Under the pieces are notes generated by a model, which had not been told where the DNA came from, ran no database searches, and saw nothing but the letters and a program-made list of their open reading frames with translations. A stretch of 13,515 nucleotides of DNA from Candidatus Parvarchaeota archaeon UBA573 (GTDB lineage Archaea > Nanobdellota > Nanobdellia > Parvarchaeales > Parvarchaeaceae). This document shows positions 1-7,242 of this stretch, piece after piece. The stretch covers positions 1-13,515 of the forward strand of contig DAPE01000008.1 of assembly GCA_002502045.1 (NCBI GenBank), written 5' to 3'. Each line of letters begins with the position of its first letter. Within the stretch, counting starts at the first letter, position 1. The translations under genes and the position numbers were made by a program.

Positions 1-1586
1 TGTTCTTCCAACATCCTTTGCTCTTCTCTTTCTCTTTCTGCATTTTTCCTCGCAGCCTCAAACTGAGCATCAGCAAGTTTTTGATCCCCCATCATTTCTT
101 GTTTCATTTGATTATTTTGCATCTTTATGATATCCTTCTGCCTTATCTGATTCGGAGATTGTGGGTTTATATTTTTGGATATCTTTTTAAGTTTTTTATC
201 GATCTTTGCCAGCTCTTTACGCCTCGTTGAATAAGATAAATTAAGAGTGGGGTCAAGGAGTTTATTCCTTTCATTAAACAGATCAGTAACATCCTTATTT
301 CTTGCTTCCTTTGATATCCTTTTATCGAACATTCTTTTTGCAGCTTTTTCTGAAGGAACTGGGCCTAAAGCCCCTTTATTTACGCCCTTTGCTAGGTCAA
401 AAAGATCCCCTGCCTGACTATTTCCAACATTTTTTATAAAATTGTTTTTATTACTGAGGTTTTTTTGCTCTTTGCTAAAAGCCCTCCTCTGCGACCAGGA
501 TAATTTATAATTGCGTTCAGCCTTTGATTGCAGGTCTTTTAGAACTTTACTCTTTGGGAGAGGGCCAGCACCGGTTAGCTGCTGCAAGTCTTTGTTGTTG
601 GAAAGTTGATCCTGTGAATACTGGACTTTGGAAAGTTTTGTCCGGTCGGCAACATTCTTCCATGCCTCATCTCCAAGTTTATTTTTAAGCTTAGACAGTT
701 TTAACTGGTCTTTTGTAGTAAGGCTACCTTTATTAATTAAACTTTTATAACGGTCAAGAGTTGAGGAGTTGGCTTTCTTTCTTTTTCCTATTGAATTAAG
801 AACATTTTGCTGCAACTTTGCATCTTTAATATACTGCTTATCTAATTTTGAAGGTTTAATGCGGCCGATTTTGCCAAATTGGGAATAAATAACTGCTGCT
901 AGTATTATTGCAACAAATATTGCTGTAAGAACGATGGGGTTAAAAAGGAAACCCGCAAACCCAGGTATCAAGAGGGTTATCATAAGAAAAACTATAAAGA
1001 GCAATGCAACTCTTACTGCTGTGTTTCTGCTATTTCTTATACCTTTTATAAGCAACACTGCAAAGATTAAAACTGCAATCATCCCAAAGACAAAAGGCAG
1101 TATGTTTAGAAGTGAAATATGAAGGGTAGAGTTTATAGAATTGGTAAGACTTGTATCATTTTCAAACAGCACCATTAAAAGGAACAAAACGATCAATAAC
1201 CCAATAAGTTTTATTGATCTAGGTGATTTTACAAGTACAAGCATACCAAGTACTAATGCTATAAATGCAAGAACTATAAACGCATTAAGGAAAAAATGCA
1301 GCAGAACTGGATCAGTATAAAGAATAAAAAATGTTATCAAAGCAAAAATAAACGAGATGCTTATTCTGCCACTAGAAAGCTGAGTTCTATCCAAAGCTAT
1401 TGCAAATATTATAAACATTACTATTGCAAAAAACCCTGCATACATGGGAGAATTTGCAGAAGATAAGCCTGTTAACAGAGAGGAACTTGTAGATACTCCA
1501 GGTATTGGAGGCGCTTGAGCGTGCACTAAAGAAAGCGATAGCACTGCAGCCAACAGTATAAACACTGGTAAATATCTTGTTTTCAT
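1..1586 (-). CDS. Partial multi-pass membrane protein with long basic coiled-coil-like tail
   Basis: The reading frame is open from the ATG at 1584-1586 to the left edge: 528 full codons with no stop, so the C-terminus is missing. Residues 1-23 look like a signal peptide (basic start, hydrophobic core, LVHA|Q cleavage-like site). Hydrophobic segments follow at about 48-65, 74-90, 95-118, 126-141, 157-180, 190-208 and 214-233. From about residue 236 the protein becomes strongly charged, Lys/Arg/Gln-rich and helical, ending at the edge in a Glu/Arg-rich coiled-coil-like stretch. The tail holds a degenerate repeat: a GPLP motif (341-344) followed by LSWSQRR (362-368), and a GPVP motif (408-411) followed by LSYSTRR (450-456). 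The start is supported by a TATA-like box 27 nt upstream. I do not recognise the family. Signal peptide, membrane bundle and long soluble tail loosely recall VirB6/TrbL-type proteins, but no sequence motif supports that. It is transcribed divergently from the TFS operon. Confidence 0.8.
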   Translation of the reverse strand, partial: MKTRYLPVFILLAAVLSLSLVHAQAPPIPGVSTSSSLLTGLSSANSPMYAGFFAIVMFIIFAIALDRTQLSSGRISISFIFALITFFILYTDPVLLHFFLNAFIVLAFIALVLGMLVLVKSPRSIKLIGLLIVLFLLMVLFENDTSLTNSINSTLHISLLNILPFVFGMIAVLIFAVLLIKGIRNSRNTAVRVALLFIVFLMITLLIPGFAGFLFNPIVLTAIFVAIILAAVIYSQFGKIGRIKPSKLDKQYIKDAKLQQNVLNSIGKRKKANSSTLDRYKSLINKGSLTTKDQLKLSKLKNKLGDEAWKNVADRTKLSKVQYSQDQLSNNKDLQQLTGAGPLPKSKVLKDLQSKAERNYKLSWSQRRAFSKEQKNLSNKNNFIKNVGNSQAGDLFDLAKGVNKGALGPVPSEKAAKRMFDKRISKEARNKDVTDLFNERNKLLDPTLNLSYSTRRKELAKIDKKLKKISKNINPQSPNQIRQKDIIKMQNNQMKQEMMGDQKLADAQFEAARKNAEREREEQRMLEE

Positions 1587-1609
1587 AAATTAATAGGCTT
1601 TTTATAGGT

Positions 1610-1616
1610 TATAAAT
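1610..1616 (-). promoter_or_regulatory. TATA-like box for the left-edge membrane protein gene
   Basis: On the minus strand TTTATAA is centred about 27 nt before the ATG at 1586, the spacing expected for an archaeal TATA box serving a leaderless transcript. A second AT-rich run (TATAAA, 1601-1606) lies closer to the start and is the alternative. Confidence 0.4.
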
Positions 1617-1649
1617 TTATTTTTAAAAAGATTTGGGCAAAAAGTAAGG

Positions 1650-1665
1650 TTTAATAATTATAAAT
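1650..1665 (+). promoter_or_regulatory. TATA-like region for the TFS-reductase-NnrD operon
   Basis: TTTAATAA (1650-1657) is centred about 26 nt before the ATG at 1679 and follows a purine-rich run that could act as a BRE. An overlapping TTATAAAT (1658-1665) is only about 18 nt from the ATG. No Shine-Dalgarno sequence precedes the ATG, so a leaderless mRNA is the likely product. Confidence 0.4.
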
Positions 1666-1678
1666 TTCTATACTATAA

Positions 1679-1921
1679 ATGAATGAAGAAGATTTAGAAT
1701 TAAAAGGAAAGAATAAAAAGCTCAAGAAAAAAATGGTTGAAGAAGCCCCATCTGAAGAAGAAAACATGGCACAGATGGAATTTGAGAGCGATACAGAATG
1801 TCCTAAATGTGGCCAGAAAAAGATAATATCATGGACAGAACAGACTAGGAGCTCTGATGAGCCACCTACGAGATTCTACAAGTGCGTAAATTGCAGCTAT
1901 ACCTGGAGAGAGTACAGTTAA
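1679..1921 (+). CDS. tfs: TFS/TFIIS-like transcript-cleavage factor, single C-terminal zinc ribbon
   Basis: An 80-residue protein whose C-terminal half is a TFIIS/TFS zinc ribbon. The zinc ligands are C41-x2-C44 and C69-x2-C72. Between them is the RSSDEPPT loop with D60-E61, the acidic pair that enters the RNA polymerase secondary channel and stimulates cleavage of backtracked RNA. It ends in the usual YTWREY. Archaeal TFS is usually about 105-110 residues with an additional N-terminal RPB9-like zinc ribbon. Here that ribbon is missing and is replaced by about 35 charged, Lys/Glu-rich residues. An in-frame TAA at 1676-1678 directly precedes the ATG, so the short N-terminus is not a mis-called start. 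It is first in an operon; the reductase begins 7 nt after its stop. The family call is firm; whether it is the cell's only TFS is unknown. Confidence 0.9.
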   Translation: MNEEDLELKGKNKKLKKKMVEEAPSEEENMAQMEFESDTECPKCGQKKIISWTEQTRSSDEPPTRFYKCVNCSYTWREYS

Positions 1922-1928
1922 ACTCATT

Positions 1929-2921
1929 ATGGAAGATACGGATCTTATAATAGTGGGGGCCGGACCTACAGGGATGTTTGCCACTTTTTGCGCTGGCTTA
2001 AGGGACATAAATAGCATAACTCTTGAAAGCTTAGGTACACATGGTGGACAGATGATTGAATTATATCCAGACAAAATGGTATATGATGTGCAGGCAGTTC
2101 CTAAAATGAAGTCATCTGAACTTTCTGATAAGATGTACGAGCAGAGCATGCTTTTTAATAGAAGAATAGAATTTGACTCAAAGGTAACTGATATAATACC
2201 AGAAAACGGAAAATTCACGGTAGAGGTAAAAAATGAAAAAAAATACACTGCAAAATCTATTTTAATATGCGGGGGAGTAGGAGATTTCCATCCAAATAAA
2301 ATAGGGGCAGAAGGTGAAGATAACTACAATGGAAAAGGCGTTTATTACGCTATCAAATCAGTAGATGATTTCAAAGACAAAACCGTCGCAATAATCGGAG
2401 GAGGAGACTCTGCCTTTGATTATCAAATGCAAATTTCCCCAGTATGTAAGAAAACATATATAATACAGCACAACAACACATTCAAGGCCGCAGAGTCAAG
2501 TGTAGATGCGGTAAAAAAAGACAGCAAAGCGGAAATAATCATGAATAATGATGTAAAAAAAATAAACGGTGACGGAAACACAGTAAAAAGCATTGAAATT
2601 TTCGACAACACCTCAAATACAAGCAAGAGCATAGATGTTGATGCTGTTGTTATAGCCATAGGCTATAAAGTAAATCCTTCAATTTTCAAATCGCTACCAA
2701 TAGAAACTAACAACAGATACATAAAAGTTGACCACAACTACAAAACAAGTGTTGATGGAGTTTATGCAGCTGGAGACATGGCAAATGTAAGCGACGAACC
2801 AAAATTTGCACTTATCTCTGTAGGCGGAGCGGAAGCGTATATAGCTATAAACAACATAAAGAAGTATATTTCTCCAAATGCCTCTCTTTTCGGAGGCCAT
2901 AGCTCATCTCTTAATCTATGA
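1929..2921 (+). CDS. Ferredoxin/flavodoxin-NAD(P)+ reductase, thioredoxin-reductase-like type
   Basis: A 330-residue two-dinucleotide-fold flavoprotein. It should transfer electrons between a nicotinamide cofactor and ferredoxin or flavodoxin through FAD. The FAD-binding GAGPTG is at 10-15, with ESLGTHGGQ at 33-41 and the second FAD motif AAGD at 280-283. The nicotinamide-binding fold has GGGDSA at 157-162. The CxxC pair that defines true thioredoxin reductases is absent: the corresponding region reads CGGVGDF (114-120). The C-terminal extension ending HSSSL resembles Bacillus YumC-type ferredoxin-NADP+ reductases, as does ELYPDKMVYDV (44-54). After the second Rossmann motif, the HRR seen in NADPH-dependent relatives reads HNN (181-183), so NADH use is possible. 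It follows the TFS gene by 7 nt and overlaps the NnrD gene by 4 nt (ATGA). Automatic annotation may call it thioredoxin reductase. Confidence 0.88.
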   Translation: MEDTDLIIVGAGPTGMFATFCAGLRDINSITLESLGTHGGQMIELYPDKMVYDVQAVPKMKSSELSDKMYEQSMLFNRRIEFDSKVTDIIPENGKFTVEVKNEKKYTAKSILICGGVGDFHPNKIGAEGEDNYNGKGVYYAIKSVDDFKDKTVAIIGGGDSAFDYQMQISPVCKKTYIIQHNNTFKAAESSVDAVKKDSKAEIIMNNDVKKINGDGNTVKSIEIFDNTSNTSKSIDVDAVVIAIGYKVNPSIFKSLPIETNNRYIKVDHNYKTSVDGVYAAGDMANVSDEPKFALISVGGAEAYIAINNIKKYISPNASLFGGHSSSLNL

Positions 2922-3769
2922 TTTACACAACATTGAATGAAAAGATAATAAAAACGATTTATAAAAAAAGAGATAATTGGTCGCACAAAGGAGACTTCGG
3001 AAAAGTTTTGATCATCGGAGGATCGGATGTATATACAGGCTCGCCGGCCATAGTGGCATTATCATCCATAAGGGCAGGAGCAGACTTGACAAAGATAATC
3101 GCTCCTAAAAGGGCAGCAGACATCTGTGCGGGGTTTTCACCTGAGATAATAACAATCGCTTTGGACAGCGATAAATTAACCTCATCTGCATTTCAGGTAA
3201 TAAAAGAAGAAGCTGAAAAGTACGATGTTATAGTAATAGGCAACGGCATTGAAACGGGATATGAACAAAGTTTGCTTGTAAATAAAATTCTTAAAGAGAT
3301 AAACAAAAAAATAATAGTAGATGCAGATGCAATAAAAATGGCAGATTTAAGTCTTCTTGGGAAAAATATGATATTGACTCCAAATTCAAACGAATTTAAT
3401 GTTCTGTTCAAGGAAGAACCTTCTAAAGACTTGGAAAAAAGGATAAAGCAAGTTTATGAAAAGGCTAGACAGTTTAATACTACAATACTGCTAAAAGGGC
3501 ACGTTGATGTAATATCCAACGGTGAAAAAACATTCATAAACAAGACAAACTCTGTCTACATGACAAAAGGCGGAACGGGAGATTCACTTGCTGGCATATG
3601 CTCTGCTGCAGTTTGCCAGGATAACGACTTAGCAGAGGCAGCTGCGGCTGCAGCTTTCATAAACGGCTACTCGGGAAGAACGGCTGCAAAATCTGAAAGA
3701 GAATCATTTTCCACAATGCATTTGATAGACAACATAGAAAAGACTATAAACAAATGGAGATATCAGTGA
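2918..3769 (+). CDS. nnrD: ADP/ATP-dependent NAD(P)H-hydrate dehydratase
   Basis: A 283-residue ribokinase-fold protein matching the NnrD (YjeF C-terminal/CARKD) family. These enzymes use ADP or ATP to convert damaged hydrated NADH or NADPH back to the functional cofactor. Family signatures are HKGDFGKVLIIGGS (23-36), YTGSP (39-43), RAGADL (52-57), the ILTPNSNEF block (152-160), LLKG (191-194) and KGGTGDSLAG (217-226). D222 in the GTGD motif is the expected catalytic base. The N-terminal NnrE epimerase domain found in bifunctional enzymes is absent, so an epimerase would have to be encoded elsewhere. Its start overlaps the reductase stop by 4 nt, indicating translational coupling. Its end overlaps the convergent glycyl-tRNA synthetase gene by 7 nt. 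Pairing with a nicotinamide-dependent reductase is functionally coherent. Confidence 0.93.
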   Translation: MIYTTLNEKIIKTIYKKRDNWSHKGDFGKVLIIGGSDVYTGSPAIVALSSIRAGADLTKIIAPKRAADICAGFSPEIITIALDSDKLTSSAFQVIKEEAEKYDVIVIGNGIETGYEQSLLVNKILKEINKKIIVDADAIKMADLSLLGKNMILTPNSNEFNVLFKEEPSKDLEKRIKQVYEKARQFNTTILLKGHVDVISNGEKTFINKTNSVYMTKGGTGDSLAGICSAAVCQDNDLAEAAAAAAFINGYSGRTAAKSERESFSTMHLIDNIEKTINKWRYQ

Positions 3770-5229
3770 GATTCGTATCTTTTCCTGAGTTCATCAAAGC
3801 TTACTGATGAAGAATCAAATATAAATCTGTCCAGATTATTTGAACTTATTCTAAACTGCTTCATAGAGTCGCTTTCCCTCACGGTTATTGTGCCATCCTC
3901 TACAGTATCATAGTCAACAGTAAACGCAATTTTTATTCCTACTTCCTCAGCTCGTCTGTACCTTTTACCTATGCTTCCTGTTTCGCTGTACAATATATTA
4001 TTCTTGTGCATTGAACTTTCAAACATAGCTTTGGCCTTTACATCCAGATTATCCTTTGAAACCAATGGAAATATTGCCGCTTTATAGGGAGAAACAGCAC
4101 TATTCATTGAAAACCAAGATCTCTGATCATCTTTTCTAAATGATGAGAATAAAAGTAGATAAAAAAGCCTGTCAGTTCCCATTGATATTTCAAAGATTTG
4201 CGGTATGTTCCCTTCTATCCTTAAACCTTTTGCTCCATATTTTTCATATGACAAAAGGTCATGCTCACCGCGGTTGTTGCATGCTACGAGCTCTACCCAA
4301 GAATCCTGTTTTTTTATCTCGATATCAAATGATTCCTTTGAGTAGAATGCCTTATCTTCATAAAGCTTTCTATACCTTATTTCTTCGTCTTTAAAACCTA
4401 CTCTTAACAAAAATTCCTGTATCTTTGATATACCATAAGCAGTTACATTGCTTTTTATAATCCCTTTTGACAAAGCGTCTTTTATGCTTATTTTGTCTAT
4501 TGATTTATCTTCTTTATCATAGATTTTTATTTCGTAATCATTATCAAGATTGAAATTATCTTCAGTAAAAAATATCTCTATGTCATTTTGGTAGAACTCC
4601 CTCTGTCTTAGCAGAGTATTCCTGGGTGAAATCTCATTTCTGAAGGCCTTTCCAACCTGTGCTATGACCATTGGAAATTTCTTTCCATAGACCTCAAATA
4701 TGCGCTTAAAATCAAGGAATATTGATTGACAGGCCTCAGGTCTAAGGTAAGCCTGCACATCCTCGCCAACCTTTAATGAAAACATTGTTCCAAATTTTTT
4801 TATCTCTCCTAATTCACCGCCACACTTGCTGCACTTTATATTATACTGCTTAATGTAGTCAAAGTACTGTTCATCTGTTAAGCCCTCAAAGTTTTTGCTG
4901 CTGTCTTTCTCTTCCAAAAGCTTGTCTACTCTGTAAACCGCTCCGCAGTTCTTGCATTTTATCTCCATGTCAAAGAAGTTTTCCTCATGGCCAGATGCCT
5001 GTAGAACTATCTTTGGAAGGACAACACTGCCTGATATCTCTAAGCCATTCATAGAGTAAACTGTCTGTCTCCACTGCTCTAACAAATTATTAAGTATCCT
5101 GACTCCTATAGGGCCATAATCCCAAAAACCGGATATATTATCGCTAAATATTTCTGAAGAATGAAAGAAAATCCCCCTAGACAATGCTATTCTTAAGAGC
5201 TCTTCATCCCTATCATCTTTGTTATCCAT
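3763..5229 (-). CDS. glyS: Glycyl-tRNA synthetase, alpha2 class II type
   Basis: A 488-residue class IIa synthetase that charges tRNA-Gly with glycine. It shows the N-terminal RGIFFHSSEIF/FWDYGPIG region (18-42), the ASGHEENF motif (78-85) and a zinc-binding knuckle with C92-x2-C95 and C133-x2-C136. Motif 2 starts at FRNEISPRN (196-204) and continues to REFYQNDIE (210-218). Motif 3 is GTDRLFYLLL, followed by the anticodon-binding domain with PYKAAIFPL, SIGKRYRRA and a DGTITVRESDSMKQ block. At 488 residues it is shorter than the roughly 570 or more usual in archaea, nearer to bacterial alpha2 enzymes, so insertions have been trimmed. The usual RPETAQG element reads RPEACQS (163-169). Start at 5229 is supported by a TATA-like box about 26 nt upstream. 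The 3' end overlaps the convergent NnrD gene by 7 nt. Confidence 0.97.
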   Translation of the reverse strand: MDNKDDRDEELLRIALSRGIFFHSSEIFSDNISGFWDYGPIGVRILNNLLEQWRQTVYSMNGLEISGSVVLPKIVLQASGHEENFFDMEIKCKNCGAVYRVDKLLEEKDSSKNFEGLTDEQYFDYIKQYNIKCSKCGGELGEIKKFGTMFSLKVGEDVQAYLRPEACQSIFLDFKRIFEVYGKKFPMVIAQVGKAFRNEISPRNTLLRQREFYQNDIEIFFTEDNFNLDNDYEIKIYDKEDKSIDKISIKDALSKGIIKSNVTAYGISKIQEFLLRVGFKDEEIRYRKLYEDKAFYSKESFDIEIKKQDSWVELVACNNRGEHDLLSYEKYGAKGLRIEGNIPQIFEISMGTDRLFYLLLFSSFRKDDQRSWFSMNSAVSPYKAAIFPLVSKDNLDVKAKAMFESSMHKNNILYSETGSIGKRYRRAEEVGIKIAFTVDYDTVEDGTITVRESDSMKQFRISSNNLDRFIFDSSSVSFDELRKRYESH

Positions 5230-5250
5230 CTAATAAAAGAAAGTTGGTGG

Positions 5251-5260
5251 CTTAAATTTA
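5251..5260 (-). promoter_or_regulatory. TATA-like box before glyS
   Basis: TAAATTTAAG on the minus strand is centred about 26 nt before the GlyRS ATG (5229). It overlaps the TAA stop codon (5258-5260) of the upstream Lon-like protease. The gene could therefore be transcribed independently, although read-through from the protease gene across the 28-nt gap is also possible. Confidence 0.35.
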
Positions 5261-7156
5261 TTTCTTCCTGCTTCTTTTACCGCTTGATTTCTTCTTAGCC
5301 ACTTTTTTACTACTTATTTTTGCAGTAGGTTTTTCCTTTTTAGAATAAAGTTTAAACTCGAATAGTATACCTGCAATTACTATCCCAATAGCTATTCCTA
5401 AGACTATGAACATTACACCTTCCAATAAAGGAGTCACTGGCGTTGATACTGGGATTGGTTGAAGAGAGGGTGTGTAGGGTATAAGACTAGAGTTAGAAAC
5501 CAACATACCTAACTGTGTAAAACCTCTTGCTTCAGTTTCAAACAATAGATACTCTGCAAAGTCAGAATTACTTATATTTGAAGCATTGTAAAACTGGTTT
5601 CCAAAGTAATAATAACTTATCCCAAGGAATGGCGTTACCCCACTTGACTCTGCCGAGTTTATAGAACTTAAAGTCGCCATTGCACTTTGATTTGCTATCT
5701 GAGAAAGGACAGATGAATTAATGAGGCTGTTCTCTTCGATAAGCATTTGTGACATGCTTATTGATTCAATAGATGCAAAGATTGAGGATACATAATTTCC
5801 GCTATAGTATCTTGACTGTGCAGAAGTAAGATATGATTGCATTTCTGTGGTCTCTGAAGGCAAATTAACCCCAAGTAAATTTGCGTAATCACTGTAAGAT
5901 GAAGCTTTGTAAAGATAATAATTGCTTAGTGCTTCATACTGGGATTGTGAAAAATCTGATTTCCCTTTTGGAAGAATTGAAACCCAAAAGTAAGCTGTCT
6001 GTGCTTTTACCACTGCAAGCGAATAGTAATAGACTGCATTTTGAAAATCTCCCGCTGAAAGACTCTGCATTGAATCATTAAGATAATCCCTTGCCTGTAT
6101 AAGTCTGTCAAATGCAATGAATTTCAGCATAACAGTAGATGAATTAGAAACATAATCTGAAGAGATATTATTTTGTATTCCTGTTATTGTTGAATTTTCC
6201 CCAGTTATAAGGTTGCTTAAGAAAGCGTCTTGATTTGAAGTAGGAAGTGTTTCAAGTATCTTTGCTTCAATTAATTCTGATGAAGAAGTTATCATATCAC
6301 TTGCTGCAACGTAGTATTCGCTATTTGCTGCTTCTGATTTTTGTGCACTCATTGCGGTTGTAGCCTCGTTTATAAAAAGCTGTATAGAGGAATTTGTGCT
6401 GTTAAGATCAGGTATAGCAGAGTATAAACCATTCTGATAGGCATTAAATTGTATGTAGGTCTGTTTCATCAATGCATTATAAATGGGAGTTTCTATCGTG
6501 TAATTTAATGATGGAGTTGCGTTGTAACCTGTAAAATACTGGAATGCAGCATATTCTGAACTGACAGGGATTGGAATTTCGCCATGTGCCTCATCATATG
6601 AAAGAGCAGATGATGATATGCTGTCTGTAGAAGGATAAAGAAATGTCTTTATGTGCTGATTTGCAGCGGCCTCTGATTTCTGGGAAACATCTCCTACAAT
6701 GCCTACGCTGCCGTCCGGATTCGCTGTTCCAGTCATTGCGACGCTTGGGTTTAAAGGCTCTCCTGAAAGTATTGACATTGCAGCCATTGTAAATGCAGAA
6801 CCTGCACTTGGCCCACCTACCTCAACTGATGATGAGGTTATGTAATAATAGAAATTGTAATCATTGCAGTTTATGTTGAGAAGCTGACATGCAAGCTGCG
6901 CTGATAATACTGCCTGAGCCTGTGTATCTGTTTGTGTAAGCGGCGTCGAACCTAAGAAAACTTTGCCTGTTCCATTTGTTATTGTAAGATTAAGAAGGGC
7001 AGGTACTCCAACTAATGTTCCATTCGATGAATTTGTAACCCCAAAGATATAAAGACTAGTGGATCCTATTACTTTCTGCACGCCTTGAGCATGCACTGAT
7101 CCGAATAATAAAAATGAAATTACAAATAGTGCAACGATTAATAGCTTTGAATTCAT
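5258..7156 (-). CDS. Membrane-anchored, extracytoplasmic Lon-like (S16) serine protease
   Basis: A 632-residue protein resembling the archaeal S16 proteases of the COG1750 type. Residues 1-23 form a signal peptide or signal anchor (hydrophobic core, then SVHA|Q). The protease domain follows directly, without an AAA+ ATPase. GGPSAGS (114-120) carries the expected nucleophile S117. MTGTANPDGSVGIVGDVSQK (141-160) carries the dyad lysine K160. Then comes a Ser/Asn/Tyr-rich, mostly helical region (about 230-560) with many N-x-S/T sequons, a Pro-rich linker, one transmembrane helix (about 579-601) and a 31-residue tail dominated by Lys and Arg. The positive tail suggests residues 24-578 are outside and the tail inside. 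The role is probably ATP-independent turnover of surface or secreted proteins; substrates are unknown. The promoter is a TATA box 26 nt before the ATG. Confidence 0.87.
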   Translation of the reverse strand: MNSKLLIVALFVISFLLFGSVHAQGVQKVIGSTSLYIFGVTNSSNGTLVGVPALLNLTITNGTGKVFLGSTPLTQTDTQAQAVLSAQLACQLLNINCNDYNFYYYITSSSVEVGGPSAGSAFTMAAMSILSGEPLNPSVAMTGTANPDGSVGIVGDVSQKSEAAANQHIKTFLYPSTDSISSSALSYDEAHGEIPIPVSSEYAAFQYFTGYNATPSLNYTIETPIYNALMKQTYIQFNAYQNGLYSAIPDLNSTNSSIQLFINEATTAMSAQKSEAANSEYYVAASDMITSSSELIEAKILETLPTSNQDAFLSNLITGENSTITGIQNNISSDYVSNSSTVMLKFIAFDRLIQARDYLNDSMQSLSAGDFQNAVYYYSLAVVKAQTAYFWVSILPKGKSDFSQSQYEALSNYYLYKASSYSDYANLLGVNLPSETTEMQSYLTSAQSRYYSGNYVSSIFASIESISMSQMLIEENSLINSSVLSQIANQSAMATLSSINSAESSGVTPFLGISYYYFGNQFYNASNISNSDFAEYLLFETEARGFTQLGMLVSNSSLIPYTPSLQPIPVSTPVTPLLEGVMFIVLGIAIGIVIAGILFEFKLYSKKEKPTAKISSKKVAKKKSSGKRSRKK

Positions 7157-7178
7157 TTATTTAATAATAATCTTATCA

Positions 7179-7186
7179 TTTATAAA
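7179..7186 (-). promoter_or_regulatory. TATA box for the Lon-like protease gene
   Basis: TTTATAAA on the minus strand is centred 26-27 nt upstream of the ATG at 7156, the canonical archaeal arrangement for a leaderless transcript. This is the best-looking promoter in the window. No Shine-Dalgarno motif is present between it and the start. Confidence 0.55.
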
Positions 7187-7215
7187 GTTTACAGAAAATA
7201 TTTTTATTTTGGTAT

Positions 7216-7222
7216 AAAAAAA
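7216..7222 (-). terminator. Poly-T terminator after the PC4-like gene
   Basis: Seven consecutive T residues on the minus strand begin about 20 nt after the stop codon of the 7243-7509 gene, followed by further T-rich sequence (7201-7208). There is no obvious hairpin. This fits archaeal U-tract termination, the kind assisted by aCPSF1/FttA, which is itself encoded in this window. Confidence 0.45.
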
Positions 7223-7242
7223 TATTTCAATTATAACTTTGA

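Noticed and set aside
934..1122. A 62-codon plus-strand open frame
   Set aside because: It is opposite the membrane-segment part of the left-edge gene, whose frame is open over 528 codons with a signal peptide and coherent helices. The plus-strand frame has no promoter or family support.
1829..2248. A 139-codon open frame on the minus strand
   Set aside because: It lies entirely opposite the TFS and reductase genes, both with strong family motifs. Its translation is low-complexity hydrophobic and matches no family, so it is an antisense shadow.
1929..2921. Thioredoxin reductase as the product
   Set aside because: The redox-active CxxC pair is missing, and the C-terminal extension and internal motifs follow the YumC-type ferredoxin-NAD(P)+ reductase pattern.
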